Assembly (NCBI GenBank): GCA_002748065.1
Contig: PDRJ01000033.1
Location: 1 to 59,025 of the forward strand
Length of the DNA: 59,025 bases
Source: Bacteroidota bacterium
Lineage (GTDB): Bacteria > Bacteroidota > Bacteroidia > Bacteroidales > BM520
Reading direction: 5' to 3'
A program made the translations under genes and the position numbers. The first letter of the stretch is position 1. The number at the start of each line of letters is the position of its first letter. The notes beneath the pieces are model-generated. The model searched no databases. It was given only the letters and a program-made list of their open reading frames with translations, and was not told the origin of the DNA. Positions 10,301-17,576 of the stretch are shown piece after piece.

Positions 10301-11840
10301 CCACAATAGTTGCGGCCAATGCACCAAAAGCATTATTGTTAGCAATAACAGCTTTTACACCAAAAGCATTTTGGCCCTCAGTAGCAGCCAACTTAGTCAT
10401 ATAATCGCCGTTAAGATCGGCCTCAACAACAGCCTGATCTGCTGCAATATCATCAAGATGAGCGGTAAAAGCAGCCTCTGCATTATTGGAAGAGAGAGCA
10501 ACAGGTCTATTGGGAGCAATCTCAATTTCATTACCATTACCATATACATGCTGAAGATCAACATCATTCATGATAAATTCCCAGTTAGAAGCAATATCAT
10601 CTGCATTGGAAGCGATCAGTTCCGTATTATCATCGATGTTAGCCTGGAGGGCTTGATCAGCATTCCAAACACCTTGGTTAGTCACCAACGCGTCAGAGGT
10701 GTTAGCAACAGCTGTTGCAATGGTTGTAATGGTAACTGACTTGGCTCCAAGATCGAGGGTACCGCCATGGAAGTTTCCATAAAAATCATCTGCAGTAAGG
10801 TCTCCGGTAAGGTTCATGTCTCCTGCAACGGTAAGATCACCGCCAAAAGAGCCGTCACCTGCAACCTCAAGGGCTCCACCAAGAGTAGCATCGTTAGTAA
10901 CGTTAAGAGCGTCACCTACAGCAACATTACCAGCTACAGTAGCATTGCCAGCAACAGCAGCATCACCACCTACCGTACTATTACCTGTAACGTCTTGATC
11001 ACCAGCGATATTAGCATTACCACCTACATTCAGGTCACCGCCGAAGCCAGCAGCTCCGGTTGCATTAACATTACCAGTTACGTTGAGGTCACCACCAAGC
11101 ACATCAAGGCTAAGCACAGAAGCAGGACCTTCAGCCTGGAAGCTACCACCAATCCATACATCGTTGGCAATTCCAACACCACCATTAACCTGGAGGGCAC
11201 CTGTATTCCAATTATTGTTGGTGTTATTGGCAGTAGAGAGGATACGAACATAGTTATTTGCAGTAATGGTAGAACCTACCACCAAGGAGCCTTCGGTTGA
11301 TACATCACCAAATCCTTCAATGGATTTATTGGCATCAACAACTACAGCTTGAGAAGGCTCAACCACACCGGGAGTACCATTAAAGAAGCTACCTGTGTTG
11401 AAGGTATCGTTACCCACATGAAGAATTCCATTCTCTACGTAAGCTACGTTACCTGCTACAGCAGCGTAAGGAACAGATTGGAAAGGTACCGTACCCATAT
11501 CCACGAGACCTGCACCTGCATCAATTTGAACATTGATTTGGGGGTTCTCGAGACCTTCGAAGTCGATACCTGCACCAACTACAAGATTAAAGAGGCCAAA
11601 GTCGTTTGTTGTTACGTTAGCCGTTTGAACAACATTGAGGCCACCGTCGGCGGTTACAGTAAACTGGACGGTGATAGGAGTGTTTGCCAGAGCAACACCA
11701 CTTGCGTCACGAGCGACAGCCTGATATTGGAAGCCGTCGGGAACCGTAACCTGTGCGTTTGCAGAAAGACCCAACGCTACCACTACCGTGAGCAATAACG
11801 TGAGGCGCGTTGCAAATCTCAGAAAGTTTAATTTTTTCAT
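7389..11840 (-). CDS. Large beta-rich fibre-like exported protein
   Basis: About 1483 residues. The start at 11840 is preferred because MKKLNFLRF... begins a good signal peptide ending SANAQ; an in-frame ATG 57 bases upstream adds a non-signal leader. Residues about 30-140 match a domain frequent at the N-terminus of Bacteroidota exported proteins (GFQYQAVARDASG ... LVVGAG ... VPFQSVPYA). Most of the rest is a low-complexity series of short beta repeats such as GGDLNVTGN, GNATVAGN and NGATTVNG, consistent with a beta-helix or fibre. A longer unit recurs at least three times (GAL.V.GGVG......V.IGG). The C-terminus (NGQVMTVLNSDA ... FVFYNTRWYPVD) resembles fibre tip segments. No Por sorting tail is visible, so its anchoring is unclear. 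It is very rich in Ala, Gly, Asn, Thr and Asp and poor in Cys. It is probably an adhesin or surface filament. Confidence 0.85.
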   Translation of the reverse strand: MKKLNFLRFATRLTLLLTVVVALGLSANAQVTVPDGFQYQAVARDASGVALANTPITVQFTVTADGGLNVVQTANVTTNDFGLFNLVVGAGIDFEGLENPQINVQIDAGAGLVDMGTVPFQSVPYAAVAGNVAYVENGILHVGNDTFNTGSFFNGTPGVVEPSQAVVVDANKSIEGFGDVSTEGSLVVGSTITANNYVRILSTANNTNNNWNTGALQVNGGVGIANDVWIGGSFQAEGPASVLSLDVLGGDLNVTGNVNATGAAGFGGDLNVGGNANIAGDQDVTGNSTVGGDAAVAGNATVAGNVAVGDALNVTNDATLGGALEVAGDGSFGGDLTVAGDMNLTGDLTADDFYGNFHGGTLDLGAKSVTITTIATAVANTSDALVTNQGVWNADQALQANIDDNTELIASNADDIASNWEFIMNDVDLQHVYGNGNEIEIAPNRPVALSSNNAEAAFTAHLDDIAADQAVVEADLNGDYMTKLAATEGQNAFGVKAVIANNNAFGALAATIVESGVAKDYAGYFNGNAFVKSELRVSESGFLYVDNTIGSGDSNSGAMVVKGGVGVGENLNVAQDANVGGDFAVSGNTLLGNDPMGDTFTVNAMTLLNGATAIHGPTIITGETAINGATTVTGVTTLNGATTVNGATTLNGATAVNDHLTASSLHVTGTSDLDGDVTAGADLDVANELFVGANATVDGSIDVSGDADIDGNATIGGDASVGSNLSVGVAISAAAGHFHTINASEADFTTFEANAGSIDELEAGEIAATNAGIEHLAVDVDIAFDGVTATGIITDAEAAAAAWDDNDAELATAGAIYEYVEFRADAIYFQELYDNAVASGNLVNFDVVTADNPVRFLTSDSEAYVARLADAGSTNPLIDGAAVFAADEAEGNWAALGTVVAGTDYAAYFAGNVYTSSDVAVDGGLTVSNDVYVSEHGSVRIDNEANSNNDQSGALVVDGGVGIGHDVHIGGYVQTGSYIEVGGDATVHDDLVVEDNTHLGDDAATDVLIVDAATTLNGLTMIDNDLTVTGTADIIGAVTVSSTLDVASDITGGGNLAIEGTSHLNGNVTTSGTIAATGSITTGGDLGVGGDITAAGDIVGEGDLMILGHTDLFGTLTVSDATTLGDLNVTGTFALDGVESATNSEIMIGRGAGNTPVWGTASDIMADLEDGAGIADFLYDGGSAVLIHAEVDSETMMFNNVGDGQIAVNQDWAFDWTNNHGFGRNIEVASDVAVGNALTVAHNVTLGTDCGDMLTVNGAADFNCAVSFSSIILDGVTLSEVRTVAEGIRTDGTATDNAIATEAAIADWLPETRGIAEAEKALVLDAANTIIAPAAGAFNMDMGNGHLHAQSVSSANLEVTGTVTATGATTNLGTTNIGNTLTVTDEANFDGETHLNELVLDVTNTYGVDATLAATDHFVVATNGGITLTLPVAGVENGQVMTVLNSDAAAGVSVNMGVAGHYNLVPEHAEQFVFYNTRWYPVD

Positions 11841-11930
11841 AACTGATGATTTTGGTTTTAAATAATTGATTATACCACTAATTAATTTTTGGTTCATATT
11901 TAATGCTATTCACATCCATGACAAAACGGG

Positions 11931-11958
11931 CAAATATACAAAAAAAAGGAAAGACCAA
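11931..11958 (-). promoter_or_regulatory. Putative promoter of the fibre-like gene
   Basis: On the minus strand TATATTTG (11938-11931) is a perfect -7 box. A TTG at 11958-11956 lies 17 bases upstream, slightly closer than the usual 19-21. Transcription would start about 85 bases before the ATG at 11840, which also supports the shorter start. Confidence 0.55.
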
Positions 11959-12360
11959 CCCCTCTCTTCTTACAAGACTGCTCAACCTCTCCTGAGGAGA
12001 TAACTGCCGATCCTTATTCAATACTATAAACGGTTTTACCATAACTTGCATTAAGCCACAAAAGTAATCTTCATTTCCGAAATAAACAAGTGTCTGCTCC
12101 AAGATTTGTCTTTTTTTCATATAAAACGCACTTTCAAGTACAAATTTCCTCTTTTTTCCCCTCAGAACCACACTCCACCACCTCCAAAGATACGAAAAAA
12201 ACCCACCTTGCAGAGAGACGCACCTCTGTTCCTTTTTTCCTGTCATCAGCAATGCGAACACGCTCTCTTTCACACTTATCCTTCCTGCTACAAAGTAACC
12301 ATTTTTCATTCACTAAAACAAATAAACACACCACACAAACACCACCACCACCCCCTATAC

Positions 12361-12600
12361 ATAAAACCTTATTTATCAAACAATAAACCTAATCATCAAC
12401 AAGAAAAACTACGAGAAAAACACCCGTCAAACCTCCTAAAATTCGTAGAAAAAGAGAACAACAAAAACATAACCACCTCATAAACAAACAATTAGAACAA
12501 CAACAACACAATTTATCAACACCACCGTGTTAATAACAACAAAAATACTGATTAACAACAAGTTAAAACACCCTAAAAACAACAAAAAGAGGCGAATCTA
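12361..12600 (+). other. Gene-free A/C-rich, G-poor stretch
   Basis: This is part of the 1075-base gene-free gap between the fibre-like gene and the sugar operon. By my count only about 18 of 240 bases are G on the plus strand, with runs such as CAACAACAACA. I see no credible coding sequence on either strand: the short open frames here contain low-complexity codons only. One near-match to a DnaA box (TTATCAACA, near 12513) is isolated. Confidence 0.6.
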
Positions 12601-12660
12601 TCGTTCAGCTGTTTGTATTTTGTAACCTTTGGCTTGGATTAATGGCAACATTCACCAAAA

Positions 12661-12772
12661 ATTGTCTCCCGTCTCCCGACTTCCGACTTCCAACTTCCCT
12701 CTTCCCTCTCCCCTCTTCCCTCTTCCGTCTCCCGACTTCCGACTTCCGACTTCCCCCCCCCTCTTCCGTCCC
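12661..12772 (+). repeat. Polypyrimidine low-complexity repeat (GACTTCC units)
   Basis: About 110 bases that are almost purely C and T on the plus strand, built from CCGACTTCC and CTCTTCC units. The block starting CCGTCTCCCGACTTCC occurs at 12669 and again at 12725, a period of 56 bases. It ends in a run of eight or more C. It is non-coding. Confidence 0.85.
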
Positions 12773-12877
12773 CATAATCATCCCGTTGTGTATCCCTTAA
12801 TAGGCATGGAAGATTCATCTTTATGCAAAAAGGAGAAAAATTATTTCCACACATCCTCAATTATATTGCATTATCAT

Positions 12878-12885
12878 TAACTTTG
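12878..12885 (+). promoter_or_regulatory. -7 box upstream of the UDP-sugar dehydrogenase operon
   Basis: TAACTTTG matches TAnnTTTG and lies 30 bases before the ATG at 12916. No convincing -33 TTG was found. Its position inside the longest open frame argues for the start at 12916 rather than an upstream one. Confidence 0.5.
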
Positions 12886-12915
12886 CCTCAAAATAGCAAT
12901 CATATTTCTTTCGTT

Positions 12916-14250
12916 ATGAATATTGTCGTTGTAGGAACAGGCTATGTGGGGCTTGTCACGGGTACTTGCTTTGCCGAGGTGGGAATGAATGTCACATGTG
13001 TAGATACAAATCACACAAAAATCGCACATCTTAAAGCAGGAAAGATCCCCATATATGAACCGGGGCTGGAAGAGATGGTACAGCGCAACATCCAAAAGGG
13101 GAAGTTACACTTTACCGTTGACCTTGCCGAAACATTACCGAAAGCAGAAATTGTATTCAGTGCAGTAGGAACGCCTCCTGACGAGGATGGGAGTGCAGAC
13201 CTACACTATGTGTTGGAAGTGGCACGCACCGTAGGAAGGGAGATGAACCACTATATGCTCATCGTCACAAAGTCAACGGTTCCCGTAGGAACTGCAGAAA
13301 AAATACACCACACTATACAGCAAGAGCTTCTCCTCCGAGGGAAGGAAATCCCCTTTGACGTAGCGTCCAACCCAGAGTTTCTAAAAGAGGGTTCGGCCGT
13401 GGAAGATTTTCTTAAACCGGATCGTATTGTGGTGGGCGTAAATTCTGAAAAAGCAAAAACCCTTTTTACCCGGCTATACAAGCCTTTTACAGCCAATGGA
13501 CATCCGGTAATTTTTATGGACATCCCCAGTGCTGAGATGACGAAATACACCGCCAATGCCATGCTGGCCACAAAGATCAGTTTCATGAACGACATCGCCA
13601 ATCTTTGTGAAAAAACAGGAGCAAACATCAACGATGTACGACGAGGTATTGGAAGTGATACTCGTATCGGCAACAAATTCATCTATGCCGGCATTGGCTA
13701 CGGTGGATCTTGTTTCCCCAAAGATGTGAAGGCTATCATCCGTACAGCTCGGGAACATGACTACGAGATGCGTGTCCTGCAAGCGGTGGAAGAGGTCAAC
13801 AATCAGCAAAAGTCCACCTTGGTAACCAAGGCAAAACACTATTTTAACCATGACCTAAAGGGTAAAAAGATCGCACTATGGGGATTGTCATTCAAACCCC
13901 AAACGGATGATATGCGGGAGGCTCCCTCGCTGGAAATCATCCATAAACTCTTGGAAGAGGGAGCCGAAATCACGGGCTATGATCCCGTGGCAATGGAGGA
14001 ATCCAAGCGAATAATGGGAGAAAAGATTGACTATGCCACGACAATGTATGATGCATTGGATGAAGCAGATGCACTCATTCTTGCTACGGAATGGAAAGAG
14101 TTCCGGGCTCCCGACTTCAAAGAGGTGAAAAAACGGATGAAAAATCCTGTCATCTTTGACGGGCGCAATATCTATGACCGTGAAGAGCTGATTGAACAAG
14201 GATTTGACTATTTTGGCGTAGGACTTCAACCTCATGTAAAAGGCCATTAA
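12916..14250 (+). CDS. ugd: UDP-glucose/GDP-mannose 6-dehydrogenase family protein
   Basis: A 444-residue NAD-dependent dehydrogenase that oxidises a nucleotide sugar, probably UDP-glucose to UDP-glucuronate, for surface polysaccharide. The N-terminus MNIVVVGTGYVGLVTG is the Rossmann nucleotide-binding motif. The catalytic Cys lies in YGGSCFPKD near residue 262, and NPEFLKEGSA and the C-terminal LWGLSFKPQTDDMREAPS motif are also present. The length is normal. The frame stays open upstream to 12823, but the -7 box at 12878 and the motif position favour 12916. It is the first gene of a same-strand group with an RmlD-like reductase and a phosphohexomutase. Substrate (UDP-glucose rather than GDP-mannose or UDP-GlcNAc/ManNAc) is inferred. 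Confidence 0.93.
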   Translation: MNIVVVGTGYVGLVTGTCFAEVGMNVTCVDTNHTKIAHLKAGKIPIYEPGLEEMVQRNIQKGKLHFTVDLAETLPKAEIVFSAVGTPPDEDGSADLHYVLEVARTVGREMNHYMLIVTKSTVPVGTAEKIHHTIQQELLLRGKEIPFDVASNPEFLKEGSAVEDFLKPDRIVVGVNSEKAKTLFTRLYKPFTANGHPVIFMDIPSAEMTKYTANAMLATKISFMNDIANLCEKTGANINDVRRGIGSDTRIGNKFIYAGIGYGGSCFPKDVKAIIRTAREHDYEMRVLQAVEEVNNQQKSTLVTKAKHYFNHDLKGKKIALWGLSFKPQTDDMREAPSLEIIHKLLEEGAEITGYDPVAMEESKRIMGEKIDYATTMYDALDEADALILATEWKEFRAPDFKEVKKRMKNPVIFDGRNIYDREELIEQGFDYFGVGLQPHVKGH

Positions 14251-14276
14251 CGCCCCCCCCTGATCAACGTATCATC

Positions 14277-15149
14277 ATGATGAAGAAGATTTTACTCACA
14301 GGAGCCCACGGACAACTCGGAAAGTCCATTCTTGGATGCCATGAAGAGATACAGAAACATCGTATCTTCTCCACAGATGTGGAATCACTTGACATCACCG
14401 ATGACAAAGCAGTTGATTTTTTTTTTAAAGAGATAAAACCTGATATTCTGATTAATACAGCCGCCTATACCAACGTAGAAGGCGCCGAAAAGGAGGAGAG
14501 ACTTGCCACTAAGATCAATGGAGAGGCTCCTGGCCTACTAGCTGCTCTTTGCAAAAAATACCACACACTTCTCATTCACCTCTCCACGGATTACGTCTTT
14601 GATGGCACCCAAAAAACAGGATATCTGGAAATGGATCCTCCCAACCCCCTCAATGCTTATGGAAGGAGCAAACTAGCAGGAGAACGTGCCATTGCAAACG
14701 CCGGAGCAAAAGCCCTTATCATACGCACCTCATGGCTCTACTCGGAGTTCGAAAACAACTTCATTCATACCATGCTCCAACGGGCTCGGGCCAATCAACG
14801 CCTACGTGTCATCAACGACCAATATGGAAGCCCTACCTATGCAGGAGATCTTGCCAAAGCCATTCTCTTTCTGAGCAACCTTCCCCACCCCGAGGAGACT
14901 ACCTACTTTCATGTAGCCAACAGAGGATACACCAGTTGGTATCACCTTGCGGCAAAAGCATTTGAATACAGTGGCCTTACCCCCGACCTTACGGCAACCT
15001 CTACGGAAGATTATGCTACGGCAGCACAACGCCCCGCATACAGTATCCTCAACACGAACAAACTGAATACAGAAACCCACTTCACCATGCCCACATGGGA
15101 AGAGGGGCTAAAACAATGTATTGACCGCATATCGCAACAAAATTTATAA
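14277..15149 (+). CDS. rfbD: dTDP-4-dehydrorhamnose reductase
   Basis: A 290-residue short-chain reductase of the RmlD family, which makes dTDP-L-rhamnose by reducing the 4-keto sugar with NAD(P)H. It shows GAHGQLGKS (cofactor binding), NTAAYTNVEGAE, STDYVFDGT, and the catalytic Y-x3-K in NAYGRSKLAGE. The C-terminal part (RTSWLYSE, DQYGSPTYAGDLA) is typical. It starts 26 bases after the dehydrogenase, so they are probably cotranscribed. An ATG at 14280 is an equally possible start. rmlA, rmlB and rmlC are not in this window. Confidence 0.9.
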   Translation: MMKKILLTGAHGQLGKSILGCHEEIQKHRIFSTDVESLDITDDKAVDFFFKEIKPDILINTAAYTNVEGAEKEERLATKINGEAPGLLAALCKKYHTLLIHLSTDYVFDGTQKTGYLEMDPPNPLNAYGRSKLAGERAIANAGAKALIIRTSWLYSEFENNFIHTMLQRARANQRLRVINDQYGSPTYAGDLAKAILFLSNLPHPEETTYFHVANRGYTSWYHLAAKAFEYSGLTPDLTATSTEDYATAAQRPAYSILNTNKLNTETHFTMPTWEEGLKQCIDRISQQNL

Positions 15150-15160
15150 CTCGAAGAACA

Positions 15161-16882
15161 ATGACAGACCCAAAGATCCTACAACGAGCAAAACAATGGT
15201 TAACCGCTGATTATGACGACGAAACCCGAGCAGCCGTACAAGCCTTAATCGACGCTGACGACACGGAGTTGACCGATGCCTTCTATCGAGATCTGGAGTT
15301 TGGAACAGGGGGACTGCGCGGCATCATGGGCCCCGGCACCAACCGCATGAACAAATACACCGTAGGAAAAGCAACTCAGGGACTAGCCAATTACCTACGT
15401 AAGGCCTTTGCCAATGAACCGGTTATAAAAGTTGTTATCGGCTATGATTGCCGCATCAATAACACCTTCTTTGCGGAAGTCACTTCCAGTGTCCTATCGG
15501 CCAATGGGATTGAGGTCTACCTCTTCGATGCCCTTCGCCCCACCCCGGAAGTCTCCTTTGCCATACGACACCTCCAATGCCACAGTGGTATTATGATCAC
15601 GGCCTCCCACAACCCCAAAGAGTACAACGGCTACAAGGTGTACTGGAGCGATGGCGCACAGATCATTGCCCCCGATGACAAAAACATCATCAATGAGGTA
15701 CTCTCCATCCAGGAGGTTACCGAAATTAATTTCCAAAAAAAACCTTCACTCATCAAACATATTGGAGAAGAAATAGACACGGCCTATATCGAAAAAATAG
15801 CCAGTTATAGCCTATCTCCCCACACTATTGCAGCGCATAATGATCTAAAAATCGTCTATACCCCCATTCACGGAACTGGCGTAAAACTGGTTCCCATGGC
15901 TCTTGAGAGGTTTGGTTTCCAAGAGGTAACCACCGTAGAAGCTCAAAATATCACCGACGGAAGCTTCCCCACCGTAGCCTCTCCTAACCCGGAAGAGGCT
16001 GCAGCCCTTGCCATGGCCATCACAAAGGCTAAGGAGATCGATGCAGCACTTGTAATGGGCACAGACCCCGACAGTGACAGGGTGGGTATTGCCATCAAAA
16101 ACAGCCGGGGAGGATACACGCTACTTAATGGAAATCAAACAGCTACACTCCTATTCTACTACATCCTAAAACAGAAAGAAAAGCAACTAAAAGGCAATGA
16201 ATTCATTGTAAAAACTATCGTAACAACTGAACTTCTGAAGGAGATTGCTCAACAATTCGGAGTCGAAAGCTATGATGTACTCACCGGCTTCAAATATATT
16301 GCGGCGATCATCCGTGAACAAGAAGGAAAAAAACGTTTTTTGGTAGGTGGCGAAGAGAGCTATGGATACCTTGTGGGAGATTATGTTCGCGATAAAGATG
16401 CCGTTATCTCCTGCGCCATGATTGCAGAAACTGCTGCATGGGCACACGCTATGGGAAAAACCATGGAAGAGCTACTCACCGATATATACGTGGAGTTCGG
16501 ACTCTATAAAGAGTCCCTCCTATCGGTGGTACGCCAAGGAAAAAAGGGAGCAGAAGAGATCGCCGGATGGATGGACAAATACCGAAACGCCCCCTTCAAA
16601 GAGCTCAATAACACCCCTGTTGTAACGGTTTTGGACTATCTCAACAGTGTCAAAATTAATCAACAAACAGGAAAGAAAGAAGCCATTAACCTGCCACCAT
16701 CCAATGTGATGCAATTTATACTGGCAGACGAAACAAAAATTACAGCCAGACCCTCTGGCACAGAACCCAAGATAAAATACTATTTCAGCGTTAAAACGCC
16801 CCTGGAAAAACCAGAGGAGTACCCGGAAAAGGAGCAGGAACTAACACGAAAACTGGAAGCCCTTACAGAGATATTTAAGTAA
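15161..16882 (+). CDS. Phospho-sugar mutase (phosphoglucomutase/phosphomannomutase family)
   Basis: A 573-residue alpha-D-phosphohexomutase that interconverts sugar 1- and 6-phosphates and so feeds nucleotide-sugar synthesis. All four family motifs are present: FGTGGLRGIMGPG at the N-terminus, the phosphoserine loop TASHNPKEYNGYKVY, the metal-binding loop GTDPDSDRVG, the sugar-binding GGEESYGY, and the phosphate-binding RPSGTEPKIKYY at the end. The length matches the long PGM2/PgcA-like branch. It follows the RmlD-like gene by 11 bases. Whether it prefers glucose or mannose phosphate cannot be decided from sequence. Confidence 0.93.
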   Translation: MTDPKILQRAKQWLTADYDDETRAAVQALIDADDTELTDAFYRDLEFGTGGLRGIMGPGTNRMNKYTVGKATQGLANYLRKAFANEPVIKVVIGYDCRINNTFFAEVTSSVLSANGIEVYLFDALRPTPEVSFAIRHLQCHSGIMITASHNPKEYNGYKVYWSDGAQIIAPDDKNIINEVLSIQEVTEINFQKKPSLIKHIGEEIDTAYIEKIASYSLSPHTIAAHNDLKIVYTPIHGTGVKLVPMALERFGFQEVTTVEAQNITDGSFPTVASPNPEEAAALAMAITKAKEIDAALVMGTDPDSDRVGIAIKNSRGGYTLLNGNQTATLLFYYILKQKEKQLKGNEFIVKTIVTTELLKEIAQQFGVESYDVLTGFKYIAAIIREQEGKKRFLVGGEESYGYLVGDYVRDKDAVISCAMIAETAAWAHAMGKTMEELLTDIYVEFGLYKESLLSVVRQGKKGAEEIAGWMDKYRNAPFKELNNTPVVTVLDYLNSVKINQQTGKKEAINLPPSNVMQFILADETKITARPSGTEPKIKYYFSVKTPLEKPEEYPEKEQELTRKLEALTEIFK

Positions 16883-16926
16883 ATTCCAATAGTTTACAAC
16901 TAAAACCTTCACCTAAAATCAGGCCA

Positions 16927-17445
16927 ATGACCACCTCCCAGGAAAACCCTGTTGCCTCCAAGGGCGTATTGGAAATGTTTACCGTTGCCGTTGAATTTTG
17001 CCTCTTCGTAGAGAAGGCTTCCAACTACAAAAGAGCGGATATTTTAACCTATATGCAGAAGATGATCCCCCTTCTCTACCTGAAGGGGGCCCTTCTCCCC
17101 ACCATTCTCCCCGAATACCCGGAAGCCAACGAACGTTATGTTACGGAGATGCAATGGGAAGACATTTTTACCCCCCTCAGAGAGAAATTTGGCTCCCTCG
17201 ATAACTTCCCATACTACAATTACCAGGAGATGGATATGGAGCCCCCCTCCAAAGGAAGCCTGGCTGAAAACCTGGCAGATATCTACCAGGATCTCAAGGA
17301 TTTCACCCTGCTATATCAAAAGAACTCACTGGCAGCCAAGGAGAATGCAGTGGCAGAACTGAAGCGTTTTTTTACTTCGCACTGGGGAAGCCGTCTCGTG
17401 GAGACCCTCCACTATATCCACCATGTACTCACAGAAGAGGAGTAG
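16927..17445 (+). CDS. DUF5063 domain-containing protein
   Basis: A 172-residue, probably soluble and mostly helical protein without signal peptide or membrane segment. The pattern FTVAVEFCLFVEKA near the start and the acidic, helical remainder ending in SHWGSRLVETLHYIHHVL resemble DUF5063, a Bacteroidota family of unknown function; this family name is from memory and is not certain. It starts 44 bases after the mutase on the same strand and is likely the last gene of that operon. Confidence 0.75.
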   Translation: MTTSQENPVASKGVLEMFTVAVEFCLFVEKASNYKRADILTYMQKMIPLLYLKGALLPTILPEYPEANERYVTEMQWEDIFTPLREKFGSLDNFPYYNYQEMDMEPPSKGSLAENLADIYQDLKDFTLLYQKNSLAAKENAVAELKRFFTSHWGSRLVETLHYIHHVLTEEE

Positions 17446-17535
17446 AAGTCATAACGCAACCCATTTCCCTCTACCCTTACCCCGTTAGGCTCCTCCCGCT
17501 TCACCTCCCCTCTTTTCCCGTAACAAATTTATCGT

Positions 17536-17543
17536 TACCTTTG
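17536..17543 (+). promoter_or_regulatory. -7 box upstream of feoB
   Basis: TACCTTTG matches TAnnTTTG, 33 bases before the ATG of feoB. It follows a pyrimidine-rich spacer after the DUF5063 stop. No clear -33 TTG and no clear Fur-like palindrome was seen. Confidence 0.5.
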
Positions 17544-17576
17544 CTTGTAATTTAAACTTAGACTAAATTAAAAGTA

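Noticed and set aside
12090..12483. Short plus- and minus-strand frames in the G-poor gap
   Set aside because: Low-complexity codons, no motif, no promoter or start context.
12505..12530. Replication origin suggested by TTATCAACA and A/T-rich sequence
   Set aside because: Only one imperfect DnaA box, no cluster, and no dnaA or dnaN nearby.
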